Counted from the stretch's first letter, positions 1-6,816 are shown. The stretch: DNA of 13,640 nucleotides from Candidatus Parcubacteria bacterium (GCA_023432475.1 JAEYUN010000005.1:1-13640); one strand, 5' to 3'. Translations and numbers: made by a program. The notes: generated from the sequence alone by a model not told the origin.

Positions 1-179
1 CTCTGCTTTATGCCAATAAAAGTTTTCTGCGTCCAGACGGCGAGAAGGCTGGGTTAAGCTTGGCGCATGGGCTGGTTGAAACCGGCTTCTTGCATAGCGG
101 TTCCACTGTAGTGCTAGTTAGCGGCCAGCAACCAGGTGTTAAAGGCGGCACTGATACTATACGTATCAGAACTCTCTAG
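1..179 (+). CDS. pyk: Pyruvate kinase, C-terminal fragment (5' end outside window)
   Basis: An open frame enters the window (first full codon at base 3) and ends at TAG 177-179, giving 58 residues. The segment TVVLVSGQQPGVKGGTDTI followed by a short basic strand matches the last strands of the pyruvate kinase C-terminal domain, where the family reads roughly GD-V-V-x-x-G-x-P-x-G-x-x-G-x-T-N-x-I. Pyruvate kinase makes ATP and pyruvate from phosphoenolpyruvate and ADP. The call is strengthened by context, because pgk and tpiA follow directly. The catalytic barrel is not visible, so whether the enzyme is intact cannot be judged. A strong terminator lies 26 bases after the stop, so this gene probably ends its own transcription unit. 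The only caution is the short length of the evidence. Confidence 0.8.
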   Translation, partial: LLYANKSFLRPDGEKAGLSLAHGLVETGFLHSGSTVVLVSGQQPGVKGGTDTIRIRTL

Positions 180-204
180 AGTACTTACTTGACACACTTC
201 AACC

Positions 205-236
205 ATAGCCGCTTACGTCTCGAAGCGGCTATTTTG
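205..236 (+). terminator. Rho-independent terminator after pyruvate kinase
   Basis: A perfect 10-base-pair inverted repeat: ATAGCCGCTT at 205-214, an 8-base loop at 215-222, and AAGCGGCTAT at 223-232. It is followed by a short T run (TTTTG, starting inside the stem end). The stem has a GC-rich core of AGCCGCT. It sits between the pyruvate kinase stop and the pgk start, so it fits termination of the upstream unit. The U tract is short, so termination may be incomplete. Confidence 0.85.
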
Positions 237-245
237 TGCTATCAT
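237..245 (+). promoter_or_regulatory. Extended -10 promoter of pgk
   Basis: TG-C-TATCAT is an extended -10 element (TGnTATAAT consensus, one mismatch in the hexamer). It begins one base after the terminator T run. No convincing -35 is present at the usual distance, where the terminator stem lies; extended -10 promoters can work without one. Transcription would start about 7 bases downstream, at about 252-254, which is at the pgk ATG. No Shine-Dalgarno site is present, so a leaderless mRNA is expected. Confidence 0.55.
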
Positions 246-253
246 AAACATAG

Positions 254-1492
254 ATGAAACAGGGTGGCTTCTTCAAAAAAACTATTCGTGACGTGCCGAT
301 TGACGGTAAGGTCGTCTTGCTCAGGACCGACTATAATGTGCCGCTCGGAGAGAAAGGCGAAATTGGCGATGATTATCGTATACGGGCGAGCTTACCCACC
401 ATCAAATATCTGCTGAAACTTGGTTGTAAAGTGGTTATCATCTCACATCTTGGTCGGCCTGATGGTAAGGTTGCGCGCCGTTTTAGTCTGGAACCGGTTG
501 CCGAGCGTTTATCGGAATTATTGGGTGGCCACCATGTTTTGTTCGTTCCTGCATGTTTTGGAGACACTGTTACTATGGCAGTCAAAAAAGCCCCCAAGTC
601 TAGTATTGTAATGCTAGAAAATCTTCGTTTTCATAAAGGCGAAGAAGCGAACGATCCTGCCTTTGCTCGCCAATTGGCGAGCAGCTCGATGGCGGCATAT
701 TTTGTCCAGGATGGTTTTGGGGTTGTCCATAGGGCGCATGCCTCAACTGCGGCAATAACGCATTGCTTACCCTCAGTAGCCGGGCTGCTACTGGAAAAAG
801 AATACAAGGTTTTGAGCGAAGTTATGAATAAGCCAGTAAGACCTGTCGTAGCCGTGTTGGGTGGTGCAAAAATTTCTGACAAGCTTCCACTGATAGAGCG
901 TTTTATTGCTGTCGCCGACAAAGTTATTATTGGCGGGGCTATGGCAAATACTTTCTTGAGATATCTTAAATATCCTGTAGGTAAGAGTTTGACTGAAGAC
1001 GGTATGAACAAAACTTTGGATCAAATATATGAAGCAGCCAAAGAAAAAGTTGGGAGCGGTGGCAGCGTCGATGATTTTCTGATAATTCCAGAAGATGTTG
1101 CTGTCGCCAGCGAGGTTAGTTCACATGCTCGACGCGTCAATGTTAGTCGACGTGATGTCGCGCCCGATGAGATTATCCTCGATATTGGGCTGGCAACCAT
1201 GGATTTGATAGATAGGGAAATTAGACGCGCACGCACGGTGGTATGGAACGGTACTCTAGGGATGGCTGAGCTTGAACAATTCGCTCATGGTTCAGCCCGG
1301 TTGGCACTTAGTTTGGCAACGCGACCTAAGATAAAGTCAATTATAGGCGGTGGTGATACAGCAGATTTTGTTATGGGCTGGGATGGGACTGGCGGGGCAA
1401 GTTTTAGTCATGTTTCAACCGGGGGCGGTGCGGCACTGGAGTTGATGTCAGGGCAGCCAATGCCCGGCGTAGAATCTCTTATGGACGCCTGA
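254..1492 (+). CDS. pgk: Phosphoglycerate kinase
   Basis: Transfers phosphate from 1,3-bisphosphoglycerate to ADP, an ATP-yielding step of glycolysis in the cytoplasm. The 412-residue length is normal for the family. Visible motifs in order: the substrate-binding RTDYNVP near residues 24-30, SHLGRP near 64-69, ENLRF near 122-126, DGFGVVHRAHAS near 153-164, GGAKISDK near 203-210, and the C-terminal nucleotide-loop GGGDT at 365-369 with SHVSTGGGA near 385-393. One variation is WNGTLG at 331-336, where most family members have WNGPxG. The first ATG after the promoter is used; it has no Shine-Dalgarno site and lies 8 bases after an extended -10, which suggests leaderless translation. It ends in TGA, evidence for the standard code. 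It lies between pyruvate kinase and tpiA, forming a lower-glycolysis block. Confidence 0.97.
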   Translation: MKQGGFFKKTIRDVPIDGKVVLLRTDYNVPLGEKGEIGDDYRIRASLPTIKYLLKLGCKVVIISHLGRPDGKVARRFSLEPVAERLSELLGGHHVLFVPACFGDTVTMAVKKAPKSSIVMLENLRFHKGEEANDPAFARQLASSSMAAYFVQDGFGVVHRAHASTAAITHCLPSVAGLLLEKEYKVLSEVMNKPVRPVVAVLGGAKISDKLPLIERFIAVADKVIIGGAMANTFLRYLKYPVGKSLTEDGMNKTLDQIYEAAKEKVGSGGSVDDFLIIPEDVAVASEVSSHARRVNVSRRDVAPDEIILDIGLATMDLIDREIRRARTVVWNGTLGMAELEQFAHGSARLALSLATRPKIKSIIGGGDTADFVMGWDGTGGASFSHVSTGGGAALELMSGQPMPGVESLMDA

Positions 1493-1504
1493 GATTATAT
1501 GCGT

Positions 1505-1519
1505 TAAACTAAATATAAA
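1505..1519 (+). promoter_or_regulatory. Possible -10 elements of tpiA
   Basis: Two -10-like hexamers lie in the 34-base gap before tpiA: TAAACT at 1505-1510 and TATAAA at 1514-1519. The first would give a start site near 1517 and a short leader that includes AAGGA (1523-1527). The second would start transcription almost exactly at ATG 1527. No clear -35 is seen. tpiA could equally be read through from pgk, since there is no terminator between them. Confidence 0.35.
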
Positions 1520-1526
1520 CATAAGG

Positions 1527-2315
1527 ATGATGAGCAAGATGCCTAAGAAGCTGATAGTCGGAAACTGGAAGATGTACCACAATACGCACAAGGCAAGCTT
1601 GTTGCTCGATGCGCTGAGTAAGAAGGTAGAAACGCATCGTGACGTCGAAGTGGTTCTCTGCCCCAATACCTTGGCGCTTCAATCATTAAGCCTGCAAATT
1701 AATAACCGCCAATTTAAATTGGGCGCCCAGAATTGTTACTGGCGAGACGAGGGGGCTTTTACTGGTGAAGTGTCGGCTACTATGTTAAGGGGTGTGGCGA
1801 GTTACGTTATAGTCGGCCACTCGGAACGGCGTCATATTTTCCGGGAAACGGAGCGCGACATTCGCCAAAAAGTCCAAGCCGTCATTCGTAATGGCATGAA
1901 AGTCATACTCTGCGTCGGGGAAACCGCTCAAGAAAGAGCCGACGACGAAACTATCGAAGTGGTCCGCGACCAATTAGCAAGTGGGCTTGCAAATATTACA
2001 AGCGAAGAAGTGGAGAATATCGCGATAGCGTATGAGCCAGTTTGGGCCATTGATACCGGTAAATTACCGACGCCGGCTGATGTCGTAGCTGTCGAAAAAG
2101 CTTTACGTAAAGAAGTGGGTGAACTCTACGGTAAAAAAGCTTCCACCGAACTAAGAATCTTATATGGAGGTAGCGTAACGCCTGAGAACGCACCGGGTTT
2201 CTTAACCGCGAAGGGTGTTGACGGCTTATTGATTGGCGGGGCTAGCTTGAGCGTTGAGGCTTTTGCTGCAATAGTCGAACAGGCCTTTGAAGCGACCAAG
2301 AAAGATAAGAAATAA
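1527..2315 (+). CDS. tpiA: Triose-phosphate isomerase
   Basis: Interconverts dihydroxyacetone phosphate and glyceraldehyde 3-phosphate as a cytoplasmic TIM barrel. The catalytic set is complete: N13 and K15 in VGNWKM, H98 in IVGHSERR, and E170 in AYEPVWA. The phosphate-binding LYGGSV is at 212-217 and LIGGASL at 235-241. The flexible loop 6 reads WAIDTGKLPT, where WAIGTGxTAT is usual, so the hinge glycine is replaced by aspartate. The start is ambiguous. ATG codons occur at 1527, 1530 and 1539. AAGGA at 1523-1527 is 11 bases before 1539, which would give 258 residues beginning MPKKLIVGNWKM, a typical family start. The 1527 start suits a leaderless transcript. The gene follows pgk by 34 bases and the next gene begins 16 bases after its stop. 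Confidence 0.96.
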   Translation: MMSKMPKKLIVGNWKMYHNTHKASLLLDALSKKVETHRDVEVVLCPNTLALQSLSLQINNRQFKLGAQNCYWRDEGAFTGEVSATMLRGVASYVIVGHSERRHIFRETERDIRQKVQAVIRNGMKVILCVGETAQERADDETIEVVRDQLASGLANITSEEVENIAIAYEPVWAIDTGKLPTPADVVAVEKALRKEVGELYGKKASTELRILYGGSVTPENAPGFLTAKGVDGLLIGGASLSVEAFAAIVEQAFEATKKDKK

Positions 2316-2318
2316 ATT

Positions 2319-2326
2319 AAGGGGTG
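2319..2326 (+). promoter_or_regulatory. Shine-Dalgarno site deciding the start at 2332
   Basis: AAGGGGTG ends 5 bases before ATG 2332. It resembles AAGGAGGTG, the full complement of the 16S rRNA tail, with one base missing. It fixes the start at 2332 rather than at the in-frame upstream TTG at 2287, which lies inside tpiA. It suggests that this gene is translated from a tpiA-containing message. Confidence 0.7.
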
Positions 2327-2331
2327 GGATA

Positions 2332-3258
2332 ATGGATGATATAAATTTCGATGAACTTGATAAGGCAGTGAATTCGGCCATGAAGCCGGCGGCTACGATG
2401 ACAGAACCAGCGGTCACCGAAGCTGCTCAAACGCCGTCACCAGACAGTCCGAGACCAGCCCTAGTCGATGAAACAGCTCCTCCCGCCGCGGCCTTGCCGG
2501 TTAAGCGACGCGGTCAGTTCATGGATATAGTTCATACATCTGCTCCTCGACCAGTCACGCCATCGGTTAGCCGTCAAGCCTCTACTATTAAGCCGCTTAG
2601 CCCCGAGCTAGTTAAAACAGATGGGGAGGCTGTCGACAGCGTCACTACTACCTCGCCGCCGCCAGCGTCTACACCTAAAACTGAGACTAACCAGGACTTT
2701 AGTGTTGAGGCCGAACCATCATCGGGGTCAAATCTGGCAGTGACAACACCTTTTGTAGAAGGTGCTCAGGTAGAAAAGCGACCGTTAGGAGCTTTTGCTG
2801 GCAACGAATCATTGGATGATACAGCGACTGAGCCTGGCGTTAACACGGAAACGACAGATACTACAGTTGACGAGTCGCCGGCTGCTACCGATGAGTTAAG
2901 TGATAAAACAATCCCAGAGACTCAAACACAGCCTGAACTCGTCGCTGATGATACCGCTGAACAGACTATGCCAAGCCAAGCCATAGAAACCCAGTCGATT
3001 AATGATGACTACTCTTTGCCTTCTATGCCCGATGAGGGCGTAGCTCAGTCTATTCCGCAACAATATAAGGCTGATAATTCATTTTCAAACGACGAAGAGC
3101 ATGCCGTCTTTGATACGACGCAATATCATCAGCCACTTTTACCTCCTGCCAAGCCTAGCCATGGTCGCAAAGCATTGATGTATACTTTGTTAGTATTTTT
3201 GATGCTGGCGATCGGTTCGGCCGCCGGGTATGCCATATTTGTTTTGAAACTGTTCTAA
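2332..3258 (+). CDS. Disordered, single-pass C-terminally anchored membrane protein of unknown function
   Basis: Unrecognised family, 308 residues from ATG 2332. About the first 275 residues are rich in Pro, Thr, Ser, Asp, Glu and Ala with almost no hydrophobic clusters, so they should be disordered and acidic. One hydrophobic helix follows at about 281-305 after a basic HGRK, and the chain ends three residues later in KLF. Such a tail-anchored layout puts the long disordered part in the cytoplasm by the positive-inside rule. Three islands stand out from the low-complexity background: the N-terminal MDDINFDELDKAVNSAM (1-17), VKRRGQFMDIVHTS (57-70) and VEKRPLGAF (147-155). These may be short binding motifs. 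It sits 16 bases after tpiA with a strong Shine-Dalgarno site and before uvrD. I know of no assigned function; a scaffold or a wall/division-related role would be only a guess. Confidence 0.85.
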   Translation: MDDINFDELDKAVNSAMKPAATMTEPAVTEAAQTPSPDSPRPALVDETAPPAAALPVKRRGQFMDIVHTSAPRPVTPSVSRQASTIKPLSPELVKTDGEAVDSVTTTSPPPASTPKTETNQDFSVEAEPSSGSNLAVTTPFVEGAQVEKRPLGAFAGNESLDDTATEPGVNTETTDTTVDESPAATDELSDKTIPETQTQPELVADDTAEQTMPSQAIETQSINDDYSLPSMPDEGVAQSIPQQYKADNSFSNDEEHAVFDTTQYHQPLLPPAKPSHGRKALMYTLLVFLMLAIGSAAGYAIFVLKLF

Positions 3259-3284
3259 AATACAACGCTCATAAGTACTTTTGT

Positions 3285-3299
3285 TAGATAAAATATATA
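3285..3299 (+). promoter_or_regulatory. Probable -10 region of the uvrD-like gene
   Basis: The AT-rich stretch before ATG 3304 contains TGTTAGATA (a TG dinucleotide at 3282-3283 before TAGATA 3285-3290) and TAAAAT at 3289-3294, five of six matches to TATAAT. TAAAAT ends 9 bases before the start codon, which leaves room for a leader of a few bases at most. No Shine-Dalgarno site is present. Which hexamer is used cannot be decided from sequence, and no good -35 is seen. Confidence 0.45.
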
Positions 3300-3303
3300 G
3301 TAG

Positions 3304-5421
3304 ATGAATGATTTTACAGACGGTCTGAATGACGCACAGGCACGTGCCGTGCGGCATGAGAACGGGCCTTTATTGTTGTTGGCCGGGGCCGGTAGCGGTA
3401 AAACTAAGACATTAATGCATCGTATAGCCTATCTGATTGATAGGGGGGTGCCGACCGGCTCTATTTTGGCGGTTACTTTCACAAACAAAGCCGCCAGAGA
3501 AATGCGGGAGCGACTATCTGGGCTTCTTGGCGAGAATCCCAATAACCGGTCTTTCATGCCTTGGATGGGTACTTTCCATAGCATTTGCGTTCGGCTACTT
3601 CGTTACGACGGTGAGAATATTGGGGTGCCCAGTAATTTCACTATATTGGACGAAGCTGACAGGCTAGGCTTTATCAAGCAGGTGATGCGCGAGCAGAATA
3701 TATCGGAAAAAAGCTATTCACCACGCTCGATTGCTAGCTTGATAAGCAGTGCTAAAAACGAAGGCTTGACTGCTAGTGACTACGCCGCGACGGCCCGGTT
3801 ACCACTTCAGCAAATCGTTGCCAATGTGTTCCCGCGTTACGAAAGCTTGAAAAAAAACGCTCGCTCACTCGATTTTGACGATCTATTGCTCGAGAGTTTA
3901 CGATTGCTTCAAACAGTGCCAGAGCTGAGAGAGAAATGGCAAAGCCGATTTCAATATGTATTGATAGACGAGTATCAAGACACCAACAAGGTTCAGTACC
4001 AACTCATCAAGCTGCTTGTTGGTCAACATGAGAATATTTGCGTTGTCGGTGATGACTGGCAGAGCATCTATTCTTGGCGCGGAGCGGACTTCACCAATAT
4101 ATTAAACTTTGAGCGTGATTTTCCCGGGGCAACCGTCATTAAGCTTGAAAAGAACTACCGCTCGACTAAGCAGATTCTTGACGCCGCCCACAACGTCATA
4201 ACCAAGAATACGCAGCGCAGCGATAAACGCCTAACGACCGATCGAGACAGCGGCAGTCCGGTACAGGTCATTCATGTCTCTAGTGAATTACATGAAGCCG
4301 AAGCTATAGTTAGCCGGATTAAATTGGCAGTCGACATGCGACTACGGAGCCTGGGCGATTATGTAGTGCTCTATCGGACTAATGCCCAGAGTCGAGCGAT
4401 AGAAGAAGCTATGATGCGCTACAGCGTTCCATATAAGATGATTGGCGGGACCCGTTTCTATGACCGCGCTGAAGTCAAAGATATCCTGGCTTATCTGCGA
4501 CTTATCCATCAGCCGTCTGACAGGGCGGCTTTTACACGCATAGCCAACGTGCCGGCTCGTGGTCTGGGGGCTGTCAGCGTCGAAAGATTTTTAGCGTGGG
4601 CTGAGAGCTCCGGCGCCGATTTGATAGGTGCTATGAGTCGGGCAGAAGAATGTAGCAGTCTAACGCCTCGCGCCCGGCAGAGTCTAGAAAAATTAGGGAA
4701 TAACCTAGCGGCCATAGTCGCCCAACAAGCCGAATTGTCGTTGGGTAAGCTCATCGAAACTGTAATCAGGAAATTTGATTATCTGTCATATCTTGACGAC
4801 GGCACACCTCAGGCTGAAGACCGGCAAAACAACGTTAAGGAACTGGTATCAGACGCCGAAGAACGGCCGGATAGCGAACTTCAAACGTACCTAGAAGAAG
4901 TGGCGTTGGTTTCATCGCTCGATGACGCTAGTCGCCAGGATGCAGTGACTCTTATGACACTGCACGCTGCCAAGGGCTTGGAATTTCCAGTGGTTTTCAT
5001 GGCGGGAATGGAAGAAGGTCTGTTCCCGCAGACCAGGGCCATCTACGACCAGTCGGAATTGGAAGAGGAGCGCCGACTGTGCTATGTCGGTATGACACGG
5101 GCTCGGGAAGAGCTTTACTTGTTAACGGCCAGCTCTCGGTTAGTTTTCGGCAGCCGGCAGTATAACCCACCATCTCGCTTTTTAGACGACATGGAAATAA
5201 GCGCTGTTAGCTCGGACGAAGCCGTCATGGCGAGTTTGTCTGATGAGCCAAGGATCGTCTTAGATGAAGAACTTGGCCTGACGGTAGGCGACAGAGTAAG
5301 GCATCAGCTGTTTGGTCAGGGTGTAGTAGAACAGATTGACGGTCCGATCCTCAAGATCCGTTTTGGTAGTCGCGGCGTCAAGACCTTGAATTCCAGTTTC
5401 GCACCCCTACAAAAGATTTAA
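3304..5421 (+). CDS. pcrA: UvrD/PcrA-type superfamily 1 DNA helicase
   Basis: ATP-driven 3'-to-5' DNA unwinding, used in nucleotide excision repair, mismatch repair and clearing of replication blocks. All SF1A motifs are present: Q motif LNDAQARAV (8-16), Walker A GAGSGKTK (28-35), motif Ia TFTNKAAREM (58-67), Ib GTFHSICVRLLR (89-100), Walker B IDEYQDTN (221-228), motif III VVGDDWQSIYSWRGAD (247-262), motif IV LEKNYRST (281-288), motif V with TLHAAKGLEFPVVF (552-565) and motif VI YVGMTRAREELYLL (594-607). The C-terminal 661-703 resembles the PcrA Tudor-like domain that binds RNA polymerase (GDRVRHQLFGQGVV). At 705 residues it is close to the usual 700-740. Start ATG 3304 leaves the Q motif directly after the N-terminus, as usual. 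UvrD and PcrA cannot be told apart firmly by sequence; Rep is less likely given the Tudor-like tail. Confidence 0.95.
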   Translation: MNDFTDGLNDAQARAVRHENGPLLLLAGAGSGKTKTLMHRIAYLIDRGVPTGSILAVTFTNKAAREMRERLSGLLGENPNNRSFMPWMGTFHSICVRLLRYDGENIGVPSNFTILDEADRLGFIKQVMREQNISEKSYSPRSIASLISSAKNEGLTASDYAATARLPLQQIVANVFPRYESLKKNARSLDFDDLLLESLRLLQTVPELREKWQSRFQYVLIDEYQDTNKVQYQLIKLLVGQHENICVVGDDWQSIYSWRGADFTNILNFERDFPGATVIKLEKNYRSTKQILDAAHNVITKNTQRSDKRLTTDRDSGSPVQVIHVSSELHEAEAIVSRIKLAVDMRLRSLGDYVVLYRTNAQSRAIEEAMMRYSVPYKMIGGTRFYDRAEVKDILAYLRLIHQPSDRAAFTRIANVPARGLGAVSVERFLAWAESSGADLIGAMSRAEECSSLTPRARQSLEKLGNNLAAIVAQQAELSLGKLIETVIRKFDYLSYLDDGTPQAEDRQNNVKELVSDAEERPDSELQTYLEEVALVSSLDDASRQDAVTLMTLHAAKGLEFPVVFMAGMEEGLFPQTRAIYDQSELEEERRLCYVGMTRAREELYLLTASSRLVFGSRQYNPPSRFLDDMEISAVSSDEAVMASLSDEPRIVLDEELGLTVGDRVRHQLFGQGVVEQIDGPILKIRFGSRGVKTLNSSFAPLQKI

Positions 5422-5435
5422 GGCTACTTGCAAAT

Positions 5436-5464
5436 TTGCGCTTGGCGCTTATGTTAGGTACAAT
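5436..5464 (+). promoter_or_regulatory. Sigma-70-type promoter before the G5/DUF348 gene
   Basis: TTGCGC at 5436-5441 (-35; the TTG core is kept) is separated by exactly 17 bases from TACAAT at 5459-5464 (-10, five of six). It is the only promoter in the window with both hexamers at ideal spacing. Transcription would start near 5471, giving a leader of about 32 bases. The leader contains a small inverted repeat, AGTCT 5478-5482 and AGACT 5490-5494, of doubtful significance. Confidence 0.6.
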
Positions 5465-5501
5465 GGTATTCAAGATTAGTCTTGCTGAGAGACTGTCAAT
5501 C

Positions 5502-5519
5502 TATGCGAGTTATGCGAGT
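5502..5519 (+). repeat. Perfect 9-base tandem duplication over the start codon
   Basis: TATGCGAGT occurs twice without a gap (5502-5510 and 5511-5519). It creates two in-frame ATG codons, each followed by Arg-Val, so the protein begins MRVMRV or MRV. Only weak purine-rich sequence (GAGAG near 5487-5491) precedes it at Shine-Dalgarno distance. Confidence 0.8.
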
Positions 5520-6801
5520 AAAACATCACATCTTCCACCAGATATTCTCGAGTCGTGGCCTTGCCATTGCCGTATTAGCGGTATTTGTATTGGTCGGTTC
5601 GGTTTTTGTTAAGAATGCTTTTGCGGCTGACGATCCAGCCAGCGACGGCGGCAAGCTAGTAACAATTCATGACGGTAACTTTGAAGTGACTATTGTTTCG
5701 CGAGCCGCCAATATTAAAGGCGCTCTCGACCAGGCCGGTATTGCTATTGGCGCCCAAGATATAGTCGAACCGGCGCTAGACGAGGAAATGATTGCCAAGT
5801 CGTACCAGGTAAATGTTTTTCGCGCTCGGCCGGTTTTGGTAGTAGACGGCAATAGCAGCTGGCGTGTCATGACCGCCGAACAGAGCCCGAAACAAATCGC
5901 TAAAACAGCCGGCCTGTCACTCTACGACGAAGACGTCACCAAGCTTGAGCGTGTTGACGACGTCTTGGGGGCTGGCGGCGCAGGGCTAAAGCTATCTATC
6001 AAAAGAGCAACTGTGTTTTCTCTGACGCTCTACGGGAAAACTTTCGAAGCCCGTACCCAAGCGGTATCGGTGGGTGAGCTGATTCGAGAAAAATCCATCA
6101 AGCTCGGACCGAATGACGGCGTATCACCGGATCTATCGACCCCCCTAACTAAGGGTATGAGTGTTAAGATTTGGCGTGACGGTAAACAAACCATCACCCA
6201 GGAAGAGGTTATCGCTAAGCCAGTAGAAGAAATCAAAGACACTTCAAGGGATTACGGTACGCGTTTCGTCAAAACGAACGGTGTAGAGGGTAAGCGCAAT
6301 GTGACTTACGAGATAGAAATGCGTAATGGTGTAGAGGTATCACGTGTGGAAATAGCCAGCGTAACTGTGCTTGAACCAGTCAAGGAAATCGTGGTGGTGG
6401 GCGCTAAAGCACTTGGTTCTTATACTACCCCCACCGAAAACGAGACTATAACCTGGAACTTTCTCATCGCTCAAGGTTTCACCAGGGAACAAACTGCCGG
6501 TATTATGGGCAACCTCATGCAAGAACATCGCTTTAATACTTCAGGGGACGGCCTAGCTCAATGGACGGGTGGTCGCAAGGCCAACTTGTTGGCGCGCCAT
6601 GACCCATATAATATCCATACCCAACTTCAGTTTATGATGGACGAGCTGAACGGTCCTTATGTTCGGGTGCTTAACGCCCTAAGGGCCGCCACTAGCGTCG
6701 AGCAGGCTACTCTGATATTCCAAAACCAGTACGAGCGCTGCGGCGTTTGCATGGAATCGCGCCGTATTCAGTACGCCTACAACATACTGGCTAGTCACTA
6801 G
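5503..6801 (+). CDS. Secreted G5/DUF348 wall protein with phage-tail-lysozyme-like domain
   Basis: 432 residues from ATG 5503; ATG 5512 is an alternative, and the in-frame TTG 5482 lies too close to the predicted transcript start. The N-terminus has basic residues, a hydrophobic core at about 19-36 and NAFA-AD, a likely signal peptidase I site after residue 41. Three DUF348-like repeats follow (about 52-95, 100-150, 163-218), then a G5 domain (about 228-302; starting near EEVIAKP). The C-terminal 312-430 resembles the phage tail lysozyme family: GIMGNLMQEHRF (333-344) with Glu341 as the probable catalytic acid, and GLAQWTGGR (350-358). This is the architecture of YabE/RpfB wall proteins with a different hydrolase head, so it should bind and cut peptidoglycan outside the membrane. 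Its position before rsmA matches rpfB-ksgA in Actinobacteria and yabE-rnmV-ksgA in Bacillus. Whether it remodels its own wall or a host's is open. Confidence 0.88.
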   Translation: MRVMRVKHHIFHQIFSSRGLAIAVLAVFVLVGSVFVKNAFAADDPASDGGKLVTIHDGNFEVTIVSRAANIKGALDQAGIAIGAQDIVEPALDEEMIAKSYQVNVFRARPVLVVDGNSSWRVMTAEQSPKQIAKTAGLSLYDEDVTKLERVDDVLGAGGAGLKLSIKRATVFSLTLYGKTFEARTQAVSVGELIREKSIKLGPNDGVSPDLSTPLTKGMSVKIWRDGKQTITQEEVIAKPVEEIKDTSRDYGTRFVKTNGVEGKRNVTYEIEMRNGVEVSRVEIASVTVLEPVKEIVVVGAKALGSYTTPTENETITWNFLIAQGFTREQTAGIMGNLMQEHRFNTSGDGLAQWTGGRKANLLARHDPYNIHTQLQFMMDELNGPYVRVLNALRAATSVEQATLIFQNQYERCGVCMESRRIQYAYNILASH

Positions 6802-6803
6802 GC

Positions 6804-6809
6804 TATAAT
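6804..6809 (+). promoter_or_regulatory. -10 element of rsmA
   Basis: A perfect TATAAT begins 3 bases after the upstream stop codon and ends 7 bases before ATG 6817. That places the transcription start at the start codon itself. There is no Shine-Dalgarno site in the 15-base gap and no good -35 at 16-18 bases. A leaderless rsmA transcript is the simplest reading. Confidence 0.55.
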
Positions 6810-6816
6810 TAAACCT

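Noticed and set aside
631..1011. 126-residue open frame on the minus strand inside pgk
   Set aside because: Lies fully within a well-supported pgk, has no recognisable domain and no promoter or ribosome-binding site that I can see.
2287..2331. Possible upstream extension of the disordered membrane protein from a TTG codon
   Set aside because: It overlaps the end of tpiA, while a near-ideal Shine-Dalgarno site points to ATG 2332.
4509..4754. 81-residue minus-strand frame inside the helicase gene
   Set aside because: A shadow of the helicase coding sequence with no independent support.
5428..5450. Palindromes GCAAATTTGC and GCGC-TTG-GCGC after the helicase gene, as a terminator
   Set aside because: The stems are short (4-5 bp), there is no U run, and the bases fit better as the -35 region and spacer of the next promoter.
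5482..5502. TTG start seven codons before ATG 5503
   Set aside because: The predicted transcript begins about 5471, leaving about 10 bases of leader, and the signal peptide is complete from the ATGs.
6791..6801. CTAG-TCA-CTAG inverted repeat before rsmA as an operator
   Set aside because: Only a 4-base stem, and it is made of the last codons and stop of the upstream gene; this could easily be chance.
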